Translations under genes and position numbers: made by a program
Shown here: in pieces, positions 1-9,956 of the stretch
Layout: each line of letters opens with the position of its first letter
Numbering within the stretch: the stretch's first letter is position 1
Notes under the pieces: model-generated
Seen by the model: the letters and a program-made list of their open reading frames with translations, nothing else
What the model was told of the DNA's origin: nothing
The model's database searches: none
Source: Prunus persica
Lineage: Eukaryota > Streptophyta > Magnoliopsida > Rosales > Rosaceae
NCBI RefSeq assembly: GCF_000346465.2
Contig: NC_034014.1
Span: 10,741,288 to 10,805,287 of the forward strand
DNA: 64,000 nucleotides
Direction: 5' to 3'

Positions 1-248
1 TCGAACGGCCCGACACAGGTACCGTCCTTGTACACTACGGCCAAGGGTAGCGGTTGCCCGGTCATAAGCCCCTTGCCGATGCCATGGGTGGGAGCGGAGT
101 TCACCTCCTCACCGAATAACTCGGCATCGGAGTCTTCTCCGCCCTCGGCACCGAGGCTCACGGCCTCGCTGGACGTATCCCAGCCCGAGGACAACTCCTC
201 ATCGAAAGCGTTGGGCTCACTGCCGAACGGTGACTCGCTATTGGACAT
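1..248 (-). CDS. Antisense ORF inside the LTR retrotransposon, 5' end only
   Basis: Read on the minus strand, an ATG at 248-246 opens a frame of 82 codons without a stop that runs off the left edge. The product starts MSNSESPFGSEPNAFDEE and is rich in Ser, Glu, Asp and Gly, so it is probably a disordered acidic N-terminus. The ATG directly follows a splice acceptor (TTTATTTTGTAG, ending at 249). The matching donor AAG|GTAAGA lies at 427, giving a 179-nt intron in the 5' leader. A TATA box lies further upstream at 613-604. Additional antisense ORFs between pol and the 3' LTR are known in some plant Tat-lineage elements, and this fits that position. I do not recognise the protein family. It could also be a captured host gene. 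Confidence 0.55.
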   Translation of the reverse strand, partial: MSNSESPFGSEPNAFDEELSSGWDTSSEAVSLGAEGGEDSDAELFGEEVNSAPTHGIGKGLMTGQPLPLAVVYKDGTCVGPF

Positions 249-427
249 CTACAAAATAAAGAAAGGAAAGCTAAGGCTCGTGCCACAAACTACCCTACCG
301 ATACCTACATCGCTACCTATGGCCACTAGACTACCGAAGGAAAATCCTACTTAACGATCGGCTAGCCTATGCCATGGACAGACGTATAATAAAGAAAAAA
401 TTCAGGGGGTACCGAACGGTATCTTAC
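249..427 (-). other. Predicted 5'UTR intron of the antisense gene
   Basis: On the minus strand the donor is AAG|GTAAGA (exon ends at 428) and the acceptor is a T-rich tract ending TTTTGTAG at 249, immediately before the ATG. Both sites match plant consensus well. That an intron stops exactly at a start codon opening a clean frame is the best evidence that this is a real transcript. Confidence 0.5.
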
Positions 428-603
428 CTTGAGTAGTGTGGGATGATTGGGTTGCCGTGCAGTCTCGTTGGAAATCGCCCTGTGTGCCGAGAACCGTTGT
501 GAAAAATCGCCTTTGTTGCCGTTCACTCTCTTCGGAAGTCGCCTGCGCAGAGCTCTCGCGTCAATCTCACAATTGCAAAGTGAGCCTTACACCCGGAGCC
601 ACC

Positions 604-613
604 TCTATTTATA
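604..613 (-). promoter_or_regulatory. TATA box for the antisense gene
   Basis: The minus strand reads CTATAAATAG at 613-604, a near-ideal plant TATA box. It predicts a start near 575, about 150 nt of first exon, then the 5'UTR intron. It lies inside the retrotransposon, about 340 bp from the LTR. Confidence 0.5.
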
Positions 614-949
614 GGGAGCGAGGTGTAACGGTATGCCTCGGAAGACTAAACGGCTCATTAATGCACCGTCATGCGTGTTTTTGCTGGCCACGCGTCACCC
701 GACGAATGGCGCCACTAACTGCGCGCCAGGCACGGAAGACGAAGCGTCTCTCTGCCCACTTGCCTCTCAACATCGACGACCCCTCGGGTCCCAGGTCAAT
801 TTTTCCCGAACGATACTTTCCGAAAGGACCGACGCAAGCGTCTTCCCTCCCCCCAAACGAGCATACCGAACGGCAGGGTAACCTCCAAGCTGCCATAGAG
901 AACTAAATTCCCTTCCGAAGGACCTTCGGAAGAGAACTTGGGGGACTAC

Positions 950-1420
950 TGTTTATACCGAAATGAACGGCCTATTACCACCGAACACGTGGACAGGATC
1001 GATACTGATCACAGAACCCCTTCGGCATGCTCCCTACCGAAGCCATCTATCTTGGCCCTTTTACCATCAGACACGTGTCATGCTCACAATCCATGTCCAG
1101 AGTCCCACATCGGAAATATGAGCACAGTGCACACCTCCTAAGGTCTATATAAGGAGACCCATATCCCCAAAAGGAGGGGATCAGAACTAACGGTACGCTA
1201 TCCATTGATCTGTCAGTTAACTTTACTAAATCTGTACTTACTTAAGCATCGGAGAGCCTTCGGCCGGTACCGCACCGGTACCCCAAGGATTTACCGAATG
1301 TGTCCTTTTGTAGGTACTTGCCCCTCCGAAGTAGATCACTTACCGAGGACAGTCACCTACCGAAGGGATAATTTAACTAAGTTGACGAAATACGTACTAA
1401 ACCACTTTTTCGCATCAACA
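950..1420 (+). repeat. 3' LTR of the Gypsy element
   Basis: The LTR begins TGTTTATACC right after the purine tract and ends GCATCAACA, giving TG...CA ends and about 471 bp. A TATA box (TCTATATAAGG) sits at 1144-1154, followed by the expected transcription start area near 1175-1185. Only one LTR is in view, so its boundaries cannot be checked against a partner. Confidence 0.68.
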
Positions 1421-1502
1421 GACCTAAAAAAAAAATATTGGACCAATGACATGACTATTTGTTTTGCCCTAGCCAAGGTCCATGAAAATATGATATGTCC
1501 TT

Positions 1503-1657
1503 GATTTTTCCACTCCCTTTTTATCCACTTACACTATTTTTTTAAAATTATATATTCTCACTCCTCTTTTGTTCACTTAAACTCCCTTTTATCTTATAGT
1601 AAAAAGTATTAAAAAACAAAAGAGAATATAGATGGATAAAAGGTGAGTGGGAAAATC
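1503..1657. repeat. MITE-like hairpin upstream of the first cyclase gene
   Basis: Bases 1503-1527 and 1633-1657 form an inverted repeat of about 25 bp with roughly three mismatches, enclosing about 105 bp of AT-rich sequence. The whole 155-bp unit could fold as a hairpin. It lies 160-320 bp upstream of the cyclase start, so it may sit in the promoter. I could not define a target duplication. Confidence 0.5.
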
Positions 1658-1820
1658 ACCACCTAAGAATAATTTTGCTTTCTAAAAAAAATAATGATAA
1701 AAAAGGAATAATTTTGTTAGCAAGGAGTTTCAGATTCCATTCTGTCGGTATCCCCTTCGGCTGTTCTTCTATTAATAACGACTTTCCACTTCCCTTCGAC
1801 TTTGTACCTCTCTCTCTCTA

Positions 1821-3314
1821 ATGGCCACCCTTTTCAGGCCGTTTTCACCTCCACCAGCAGCAAAAGCTAGTCAATTCAATTTCTCTGATTCATCAAACTC
1901 TCCATTTTCTATTCCAAAAACCCATCACCCATCTTCAAGAAAATCTTTCTCCAAAATCCAAAGCAGCAAGTTTGGCAATTTCCTTGACTTGAAACCCGAA
2001 TCAAAACCCGAGTTCTTCGATTTCGACCTCCCCAAATTCGACCCATCAAGCCGTTCTCGCTTGGACGTGATTATAATCGGCACAGGCCCTGCTGGGCTTC
2101 GTCTTGCAGAGCAGGTTTCAAGCTATGGCATTAAGGTATGTTGTGTTGATCCTTCACCCCTTTCTATGTGGCCAAATAACTATGGTGTCTGGGTCGATGA
2201 GTTTGAAAGCTTGAACCTTGAAAATTGCTTAGACAAAACATGGCCTATGGCTTGCGTTCATGTTGATGACAATAAGACCAAGTATTTGGACCGTCCTTAT
2301 GGTAGAGTCAGTAGGAAGAAACTCAAGACTCTGTTATTGGAGAGATGTCTCTCCAATGGGGTTCAATTTCACAGGGCCAAGGTGTGGAAAATTCAGCACC
2401 AAGAGTTTGAGTCTTCGATTTTGTGTGACGATGGGAATGAGCTCAAGGCAAGCTTGGTTGTTGATGCTAGTGGGTTTGCTAGCAGTTTTATAGAGTATGA
2501 GAAGCCAAGGAACCATGGGTATCAGATTGCTCATGGTATTTTGGCTGAAGTGGAAGAACACCCCTTTGATTTGGATAAGATGCTTCTGATGGATTGGAGA
2601 AATTCCCATCTTGGAAATGAACCTTATTTGCGTACTAGTAATTCTAAATTTCCGACGTTTCTCTACGCTATGCCATTTGATTCAAACTTGGTATTCTTAG
2701 AAGAAACTTCACTTGTTAGTAGGCCAGTGTTATCTTATATAGAGGTTAAGAAACGAATGGTTGCGAGGCTAAGGCATTTGGGAATTAGGGTGAAGAGGAT
2801 AATTGAAGATGAGAAGTGTTTGATCCCAATGGGAGGCCCTCTTCCCCGGATCCCCCAAAGTGTGATGGCAATTGGAGGGACTTCTGGGGTCGTCCACCCT
2901 TCAACTGGGTACATGGTGGCTCGGACCATGGCTCTAGCCCCGATATTGGCTGAGGCCATTGCAGAGTGCCTTGGCTCAACCCGAATGATTAGAGGGCAGC
3001 CACTTTATCATAAAGCATGGAATGGCTTGTGGCCAATTGAAAGGAGATGTGTACGGGAGTTTTACTCTTTTGGTATGGAGACTTTGTTAAAGCTTGATCT
3101 GGATGGGAGTAGAAGGTTCTTTGATGCTTTCTTTGACTTGGATCCTTATTACTGGCACGGGTTTCTCTCCTCAAGGTTGTCCCTTAGAGAGCTTGCTTTG
3201 TTGAGTTTATCGCTGTTTGGCCGTGCCTCTTTCCCATCTAGGTTCGATATTGTTACAAAGTGTCCCTTGCCTTTGGTTAAACTGATGGGTAATCTAGCAC
3301 TTGAAGCTGCATAA
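1821..3314 (+). CDS. CYC-B: Capsanthin/capsorubin-synthase-like lycopene beta-cyclase (CYC-B type), copy 1
   Basis: This intronless gene encodes 497 residues, the usual length for chromoplast-type lycopene beta-cyclase / CCS / neoxanthin-synthase-like proteins. These flavoproteins form beta-ionone rings on lycopene, or rearrange epoxy rings in the CCS branch, in plastid membranes. Residues 1-80 are Ser/Pro-rich and look like a transit peptide. The dinucleotide-binding fold follows at about 82-110 (DVIIIGTGPAGLRLAEQVS), then GVWVDEFE, LDRPYGRVSRKK and VDASGFAS. The catalytic FLEET motif is intact at 292-296, and the conserved VHPSTGYMVART segment contains His359. The start is the first in-frame ATG after a CT-rich leader. 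Only a weak TATA-like TATTAATA (1770-1777) is visible. A paralog follows about 3.6 kb downstream in the same direction. Sequence alone cannot separate CYC-B, CCS and NSY activities. Confidence in the family is very high. Confidence 0.95.
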   Translation: MATLFRPFSPPPAAKASQFNFSDSSNSPFSIPKTHHPSSRKSFSKIQSSKFGNFLDLKPESKPEFFDFDLPKFDPSSRSRLDVIIIGTGPAGLRLAEQVSSYGIKVCCVDPSPLSMWPNNYGVWVDEFESLNLENCLDKTWPMACVHVDDNKTKYLDRPYGRVSRKKLKTLLLERCLSNGVQFHRAKVWKIQHQEFESSILCDDGNELKASLVVDASGFASSFIEYEKPRNHGYQIAHGILAEVEEHPFDLDKMLLMDWRNSHLGNEPYLRTSNSKFPTFLYAMPFDSNLVFLEETSLVSRPVLSYIEVKKRMVARLRHLGIRVKRIIEDEKCLIPMGGPLPRIPQSVMAIGGTSGVVHPSTGYMVARTMALAPILAEAIAECLGSTRMIRGQPLYHKAWNGLWPIERRCVREFYSFGMETLLKLDLDGSRRFFDAFFDLDPYYWHGFLSSRLSLRELALLSLSLFGRASFPSRFDIVTKCPLPLVKLMGNLALEAA

Positions 3315-4163
3315 TACTGTAACACTTGGAAACAATTGCTTTTTGTTTCATTTTGTAATGTTGTTCGTGTTGTTAGCTTGGACTATACACATTGGTCCAT
3401 TCCTTATACAGTATACTTTACCAGAATATTAGAGCTCTAGGTTGAAGTGCTCCTTGTTAAATGATTGGATTAGAACCTCATCTCACATTCCCTTAGTTTT
3501 CTGTTTACATCTCATATTCCCTTAGGTATCTGTTTCTGGTGTGTAAAACGTGACGGCACGCAAGGGAGTGCGTTTCTAGTACATCTACTAGTGGTCCTGA
3601 ATCTGCTTAAGCTTCTAAAGTATAGCGGTACCGAAAAATTTAATGCAACAGCATTCTCCACGAAATAACTATTTGTATGTTTGCTTTCGCACCCCAATTG
3701 AGAAATTTTGACCTGCTACGTATTCATTGCCCCAAAAACTTGTTAAAATAGCAACACAACCATGATTTCCGTTTAAGAGAAACTGAATATGAAGGAAACA
3801 TTGCAGCAACACACAAACTTTGATGGTTTCAAAAGCAAACCTTACTACTGGAGATGAAGGAGATTTACCATGGAATTTCAGTGGTTATGGAAGGGGGTGA
3901 AGGGGTGGAGGACCTGGAAATGGCTGATGAGTTGGTGTGAAAGGTTTTTCAAATATGTAGTTGACTTCGTGAGTGAGTTGATTTTATTTGGTGGTGGAGA
4001 AGTTGGAGTTTGGGTGGCCTCTGAGTTGGTGGACAAATTGAGAGGTTTTCTTGAGTTGGAGGAGATGGTGTGGTGTGGGTGCTGGAACAACAAAACGAAT
4101 AACAAAACATTGGGTCAATTAGGCTTTGTAACCATGTGAGTTTGGTCATTTATCTTTTAAAGA
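3315..4163. other. 3'UTR and intergenic spacer
   Basis: About 150 bp after the stop probably form the 3'UTR. The rest has no recognisable gene. An 89-codon Trp/Gly-rich ORF at 3870-4139 and its minus-strand mirror have no start context or family likeness and look fortuitous. Confidence 0.5.
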
Positions 4164-4172
4164 TTAACAAAA

Positions 4173-4927
4173 GAGTGCTGCTAAACGAACCCTAAAATTA
4201 ACTAAGTACACCCTATTACCAAAGTATTTATTGAATTACTAATTTACCCTAATATAAAATGACTAAAAAGGATATATTGAATTGTGAAACAAATAATTTT
4301 AATAAGTACACTATATTCAACCTTCCCTGTCTAAATGCTCGAAAATGAATATTAAAATCAAGGTAAGATGATATGATATTTACTGAGCTTTTACAAAATC
4401 GCTCTCATCAATCCTCTCCTCTCCTCTCTAGCCACATTAAGGAATGGTTTTTTCCTTTTGCTTCTCATTTTTACAACTAATATTCAATCTTGCAGTAAGG
4501 ATGCCTACTTATCAAGGATGCCTGTTTCTATTATAAACTTCGTGAAGGCTATATTAAGTCAATGGCTATAAACTCATGGTATAAACCCAGGGCATTGAGA
4601 ATTGGGGCCGAGTGCAGCCCTTGGCTGTACTCCTTGGTTTATAATGGATCTGGTAGATGCAGTAATAGAAGCCGCACCCTAAGGTCCTGCCTGTTCTCCC
4701 ACAATTGTTTGATTGAATCAACCTCAGCGGCGTTGGTGGGTTAAGCAGCAAGTTTGGCAGCAAGGTGGGTTTGGTGTTTGTGATAAAGTGAATTAGGGTG
4801 TACCAGGGGTATTTTTGGTAGTTAAATAGAGTGTACTTAGTTAATTTCACATTTTGATTAAAATATTATGGTATACTTAGATCATAGGGTGTACTCAGTT
4901 AATTTTAGAGTTCGTTTAGCAACACTC
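4173..4927. mobile_element. Non-autonomous Mutator-like element, copy 1 (755 bp)
   Basis: The element has terminal inverted repeats beginning GAGTGYTGCTAAACGAAC that match for about 44 bp with three mismatches, and further similarity inward. It is flanked by a perfect 9-bp duplication TTAACAAAA at 4164-4172 and 4928-4936. A 9-bp duplication with long TIRs is the mark of the Mutator superfamily. No transposase is encoded. A second copy with its own 9-bp duplication lies at 53735-55505, and a fragment lies near 36420-36602. Confidence 0.85.
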
Positions 4928-4936
4928 TTAACAAAA

Positions 4937-6823
4937 ACAACCATAATGTTGGACATCATTACAGCATTGACCCCCTCTAGTCTAACCGTCAAGTCAACCG
5001 TTGTTTATCCACGTAACACTTGGTGGACTCATTTATTTACGTAATCGCTAAACCGATGTCATGTCAACGGATCAATGGATGCTATGTGGACAACATATAA
5101 GTAACCTCTATTTGAAGGGCTTCTCAAAGCTCAAAGAAAATCATCTCATAGAGAAAGAAAGCAACCTCCACCAGTGGTGTCAAATTAATACTCAAAGACA
5201 AAGATAAGCACTAGGTGACGCTACTCGTGGTCCTGTTTGATTCAAGATCAAGCCTTGATCGCCATTGACAAAACCTAATTCCGATTCAAGATCAAAATGT
5301 TATTACCCTTGAATCCAATTTTACTGTGGAGATCGACTTCTGTGCAGAACCTAATGTGTTTTTCTTTATTAGGTTTTTGCTTATCTTTTTTCTGCTTAAA
5401 ATACCTTTATTTACGGACCTGGGAACATAATGAAAATACCTCCCTGCAAAAATTATATAAAATAAATAAAAATTTCGTTGGAACAAATAATGTGAAGACA
5501 AACATAGTCTCTCCGATGAAAATGAAATTTTGATGATGTCAATTAAGCGGCTGATTTGGCTGAATTTTTTATTTTTTTCTCTGACGGGGATGATTTTTAA
5601 AAGGGGTATATTTTTTTTAGACTGTGTTTAATGGATACCTTTAAATCATGATTCTATTTAGTTTACACTATTATTCAATTTTCATAAAAATTATAAAATT
5701 TCTTTCCAGTTTTAGATTTTTCAACAACAACTCTTTACTCCAACTTCTTAACCCATAAATTTATTCCAAATTCATGAACCGCCCCCGGATTTTTTTTATT
5801 GATTCCTGTCAAAAAGAAACAATTTGAGTAAAAGGTCTGTACTTAGAAAAATAGTGAACCTCGAACGTGTCGACAGATTATTGACATGTTACTTCAAACT
5901 CGAAGTAAGAACACCATATACCAACCATCAAAAACGATTTAAGTAACAAATAAATTATAGATTTTTCACAAATTTTATAATTTCAAAAAATAAATATGAA
6001 CTTGAAAATGACCTCGTTACACTATAGTCTTTCAAACATGACTGCACGCTATAAAGACTAGACACCTAACACTTTCGCTATCTGGCGGCTATACTAAAAA
6101 CATTGATTTTTTATATTTTATTCTTGTTGTTATCGGTGGCCGTGGCCCTATACCAAATATAATGCAATTCATTTCAATAATGAAACACGAAATCATATGC
6201 ATGCACTCAATAATTTCATTGATATTATGTGAAGTCGTGATATTATAAGTATGAAATTCGGTAGACCAATTGCATGTGGAGTTTTGATCAATCTGGCCGC
6301 TGCCCGCTCATATTTATTATTTAATTTGACCATGAGCAGAGCAGGGCATGGGACAAATTGTTTTTTTTGTATTTTAAGTATGGGCATGTGGATAAGTTAT
6401 CGCGATCACCACAAGAGTAGATTGTTTTTTTTCGAAGGCTAAATTTGACTTTCAAGGGCCATCATTGAAGAAGACTACTTGAGCAATCTTTGGGATAAAT
6501 TTGCATGAATAAGCGCCCAAAACAAAAGCAATATGGTTAAGGAAACGATCTATAGAAAAGGAATTGGTAAAAAGTATTTTGGACAATTTGCTTCAAAATA
6601 AATGGATAAAAGTTGTTCGTGCCACGTGACAAAACAATCCAATAAAAAAAGTAATATGTATTTAAGAAATTAACAGCTTAACGAACACATGTTATTTTTT
6701 AACTAAATTGTTTTACTAATCTGCTTTAGGAAATGTCTTATAAAAGTTTATCAAGATTGTTTTGTTATATGTACGTTTTGCTCAAAAGTATCCCCAACAA
6801 ACACATAAAAAAGTCTCATTTCC
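4937..6823. other. Intergenic, upstream region of cyclase copy 2
   Basis: AT-rich sequence with no gene or TE that I can name. Several short ORFs lie here without family likeness. The last 200 bp carry the promoter of the second cyclase. Confidence 0.4.
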
Positions 6824-6831
6824 TTATAAAT
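6824..6831 (+). promoter_or_regulatory. TATA box of cyclase copy 2
   Basis: TTATAAAT lies about 60 bp before the ATG at 6885. This predicts a short 5'UTR of about 30 nt. Confidence 0.5.
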
Positions 6832-6884
6832 AACAGTATTTTAGAATTCATTTCTACTGGTTCATCTCTCTAATAAACTCTCTA

Positions 6885-8384
6885 ATGGGTACTCTTATGA
6901 GGCTATTTTCACCACCACCAGCAACCCAGAGCTGCCAATTTTTTCATTCATTCAATCCTCCATTTTCATTTCCAAGAACCTGTGGCACATCTTCAAGAAA
7001 TACTCCTTTCAAAGCCCAGAGCAGCGAACGTGGAAATTTTCTTGATTTAAAACCGGAGGCAAAACCTGAATTCTTAGATTTCGACATCCCCCAGTTCGAC
7101 ACATCTACTAGGTCCTCCTCAGACGTGATCATCATCGGCACTGGCCCTGCCGGGCTTCGCCTTGCAGAGCAAGTGTCACAGCATGGCATTAAGGTATGTT
7201 GTGTTGATCCTTCACCGCAATCTTTGTGGCCAAATACCTATGGCGTTTGGGTTGATGAGTTTGAGAGCTTGCAGCTTGAGAGTTGCTTAGAAAAAACATG
7301 GCCTAGGTCTTGCTTTTATATTGATGAAGACAATGTCAAGTATATAGACCGCCCTTTCGGTCGAATTAGCAGGAAGAAATTCAAGACTTTGCTAATGGAG
7401 AGGTGCCTCTCTAATGATGTCAAGTTTCATAAGGCCAAGGTTTTGAAAATTGAGCACCAAGAGTTTGAATCTTCGATATTCTGTGACGATGGCAATGAAC
7501 TCAAGGCAAGCCTAATTGTTGATGCTAGTGGGTTTGCAAGCACTTTCATGGAGTATGACAAACCAAGGAACCATGGGTATCAGACTGGCCATGGCATTTT
7601 GGCTGAAGTGGATTTTCACCCTTTTGACTTGGATAAGGTTGTTCAGTTGGATTGGAGAGACTCACATCTCAGAAATGAGCCTTCAATGCTCACTAGAAAT
7701 TCAAGATTTCCAACTTTTCTCTTTGCCATGCCATTTGATTCAAGCCTAATATATTTGATGGAAACTTCATTGGTTGGTAGGCCAGTGCTGTCTTATGAGG
7801 AGGTGAAGAAGAGAATGGTTGCAAGGCTAAGGCATTTGGGAATTAGAGTGAAGAGGGTTTTGGAGGCTGAGAAGTGTTTGATCCCAATGGGAGGCCCTCT
7901 TCCTCGGATGTCTCAAGAGGTGATGGCTATGGGAGGAACTTCCGGGCTTGTCAATCCTTCAGCCGGGTACATGGTGGCGTCGGCCATGGCCCTAGCCCCG
8001 GTGCTAGCCGAGGCCATTGTGCAGTGCCTTGGCTCGACCCCAATGATCCGAGGGCAGCCACTTTATGATAGAGTGTGGAAGGGATTGTGGCCAATTGAGA
8101 GGAGATGTGTTAGGGAGTTTTACTCTTTTGGGATGGAGACTTTGTTGAAGCTTGATCTGAATGAGACTCGAAGGTTCTTTGATGCTTTCTTTGACTTGGA
8201 TCCGTATTACTTGAACGGATATCTTTCATCAAGGTTGTCCCCAACAGAGCTTGCCTTTTTCAGTTTATCTCTGTTTGGCAATGCCTCTGTTTCATCTAGA
8301 GTTGAACTTCTTACAAAGTCTGCTGTACCCTTCGTTAAAATGATAGGTAATCTAGCACTTGAAGCAAAACAATATTATATCTAA
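6885..8384 (+). CDS. Lycopene-cyclase/CCS-like paralog with altered catalytic motifs, copy 2
   Basis: This intronless gene of 499 residues is colinear with copy 1 and clearly arose by tandem duplication. It keeps the transit-like N-terminus, the DVIIIGTGPAGLRLAEQVS dinucleotide fold, GVWVDEFE and VDASGFAS. Two normally invariant sites differ. The FLEET motif reads YLMET at 290-294, so the first Glu is Met292. The HPSTGYMVART segment reads NPSAGYMVASA, with Asn357 in place of His and Ser in place of Arg. In bacterial CrtY the same motif reads E-D-T, so the first Glu is the invariant one and is regarded as the acid-base catalyst (from memory). The frame is fully open, which argues against simple decay and for altered or lost cyclase activity under some constraint. 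It has its own TATA box. Confidence 0.93.
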   Translation: MGTLMRLFSPPPATQSCQFFHSFNPPFSFPRTCGTSSRNTPFKAQSSERGNFLDLKPEAKPEFLDFDIPQFDTSTRSSSDVIIIGTGPAGLRLAEQVSQHGIKVCCVDPSPQSLWPNTYGVWVDEFESLQLESCLEKTWPRSCFYIDEDNVKYIDRPFGRISRKKFKTLLMERCLSNDVKFHKAKVLKIEHQEFESSIFCDDGNELKASLIVDASGFASTFMEYDKPRNHGYQTGHGILAEVDFHPFDLDKVVQLDWRDSHLRNEPSMLTRNSRFPTFLFAMPFDSSLIYLMETSLVGRPVLSYEEVKKRMVARLRHLGIRVKRVLEAEKCLIPMGGPLPRMSQEVMAMGGTSGLVNPSAGYMVASAMALAPVLAEAIVQCLGSTPMIRGQPLYDRVWKGLWPIERRCVREFYSFGMETLLKLDLNETRRFFDAFFDLDPYYLNGYLSSRLSPTELAFFSLSLFGNASVSSRVELLTKSAVPFVKMIGNLALEAKQYYI

Positions 8385-8880
8385 CATTTCAATGCATAAA
8401 ATAAATGTAAGATATGTTCTGGTGACTTTTGGTTAGTCATCACAATTCAAGATCTTTTTCCAGGTAAATATATAAATTTTTAGGGTAAAGTGTTGTTTTG
8501 TCCTCTAAACTATTACCCTAATCGAACTTAACCCATTTTATTATTATTTTTCAGCCAATTTAGCACTCGAACTCAATTTGATAGTCAATTTAGCCCTTAT
8601 CATCAAAATTTTCAAATTTCATCCACTTTTTTGTCCAAAAATCACATGCCTTCCACGTGATTTATTGTTTTAAGGTTTTATTTTTATTTTTGACGTTTAT
8701 TAAAACCTAAAATATTTAGAAAATAAAAATAAAAATTTTAAAGAAATCCCAACCCAGCTCACCCCATCCTCCGCTCCCAACCACCACCCCTACTTGGCCA
8801 CCCCCACCCTCCACCCTCCACACACAAGAAACTTGCAACAAAAATTTTTTTTGTTTGGGATGAAATAGGGGGGACAAACC
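8385..8880. other. 3'UTR and low-complexity spacer
   Basis: After the 3'UTR, 8480-8650 holds a T-rich phrase (GGGTAAAGTG..., GTCCTCTAAACTATTACCC) of the kind found at ends of dispersed plant repeats. A C-rich stretch (8755-8830) and an A/T-rich tract follow. The A/T tract abuts the LINE fragment and may be its poly(A) end. Confidence 0.35.
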
Positions 8881-8889
8881 CCAAAAAGA

Positions 8890-9185
8890 AACAACAACTA
8901 ACTAGTACAGATCAAGCGAGCCCTAACAACTCCTAATAATCATCCTCCAAAGAAGAGCTAACCCAAGAAGGGGCCTCATCCAAATAGCTAACCCCCAAAT
9001 TCAAGTTAAAGCTCCAGTTAGCCATACGATCAGCTGCTACATTCATTTCTCTATAAACATGAGTAAGGTGACAGTTACCAATACGCCTCATAAGAACACA
9101 ACAGCTCTGAACTAAAGCAGCAAGAGGATGACAACTCAAGGTACCAAACTGCTGAACAAGGGAAACAACAATTGCTGAACAAGGT
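8890..9185 (-). pseudogene. RNase H-like C-terminal fragment of a LINE/reverse-transcriptase element
   Basis: On the minus strand, about 9185 to 8890 reads a peptide with the ending of the plant RNase H-like (RVT_3) domain. It contains HPLAALVQSCCVLMRR, CHLTHVYREMNVAADRMAN (the VYRE-x-N-x-x-AD signature) and a WVSSSLEDDY tail. There is no upstream reverse transcriptase. It is a truncated 3' piece of an L1-type element, or an RNase H-like gene relic. An A/T tract near 8840-8855 could be the old poly(A) tail. Confidence 0.7.
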
Positions 9186-9390
9186 TTCCTTCTTATAATG
9201 ATGAACTATTTTAGTAAAAGGATTGAAGGTGAATAAAGGGCTATGGTGCCAGATCCCTGGCGATGGGAGGCAAAGGCAGTGGATGTCCAGCAATGGGAAG
9301 CAGCGGCAGCAACTCACAGGAGATAGGCCATGGCTAGTGGTGATCGGCAACAAGTGGGCAGCAATCGGCATGGCAGGAGGTGAACATGTG

Positions 9391-9948
9391 TAAAGATGGC
9401 AATGGGTCGAATCGAGGGTGGGTATGCCATTTCCATCCCCATCCCCGTTAAGCTTTTTTCCCCCATCCCCGCCTTCATACCCGCAATATTCATATCGGGG
9501 ATTCTCCATCCCCACATTCGTTAGGGAATGGGTTCCCCGACCAGCCCTATTACAAAAGAAAAAATCAATATATAACCACTCTGTTTAAAAAGAAAAAGTA
9601 TTAAGGCACAATATAAGAATGTTTATATATGAACTAGAAGTTAACTAAATAAATAGGTAGTGTGGCTTAAGACTTGTATAAATTATATAAATATAATATA
9701 ATAGAAAATATAAAACTTAGTTGGTATAATCACTTTAATAGCATATTTATATATACTATAATATATATATATATATATATATATTCTGAATGGAGAGAGT
9801 TCAGGTTGGGGATTAAAATACCATCCCCATCCCTCCCCAAACACCATACCCAAAAAATTCCTCGTACCCATTTTTTGTCCTTCATACCCAACCCATTAGG
9901 GTCGAATCCCCGAAAGACCTTAATGCACAGGAAAAATTGTCATCCCTA
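9391..9948. mobile_element. Non-autonomous hAT element (558 bp)
   Basis: The ends are TAAAGATGGCAAT and the inverse of TAGGGATGACAAT. The flanks carry a perfect 8-bp duplication AACATGTG at 9383-9390 and 9949-9956. An 8-bp duplication with a short TARRGATG-type TIR is diagnostic of hAT elements. Subterminal regions are rich in CATCCCC / GGGGATGGGG repeats, as in many hAT miniatures. An AT microsatellite lies at about 9755-9783. It encodes nothing. A diverged relative in the opposite orientation is at 59708-60517. Confidence 0.82.
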
Positions 9949-9956
9949 AACATGTG

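Larger units (their letters stand above)
1..1420 (+). mobile_element. 3' part of a Gypsy LTR retrotransposon (Tat-like)
   Basis: The stretch ends with what looks like a 3' LTR (950-1420) preceded by a purine tract (AGAACTTGGGGGACT, 934-948) of the kind that primes plus-strand synthesis. The wording of this boundary and the LTR end GCATCAACA are typical of plant Tat/Ogre-lineage Gypsy elements; that lineage call is from memory. Bases 1-930 would be the internal region downstream of pol. No pol domain is visible on the plus strand; instead a gene start reads on the minus strand. The 5' half and the other target-site copy lie outside the window, so orientation rests on the purine tract and the LTR TATA box. 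Confidence 0.72.

Noticed and set aside
436..906. 156-codon plus-strand ORF in the retrotransposon
   Set aside because: It overlaps the antisense leader and TATA region, has an Arg/Cys-rich random composition, and other frames are equally open.
3870..4139. 89-codon Trp/Gly-rich ORF and its minus-strand Pro-rich mirror
   Set aside because: No recognisable motif, no promoter or splice support, and both strands are open because of composition.
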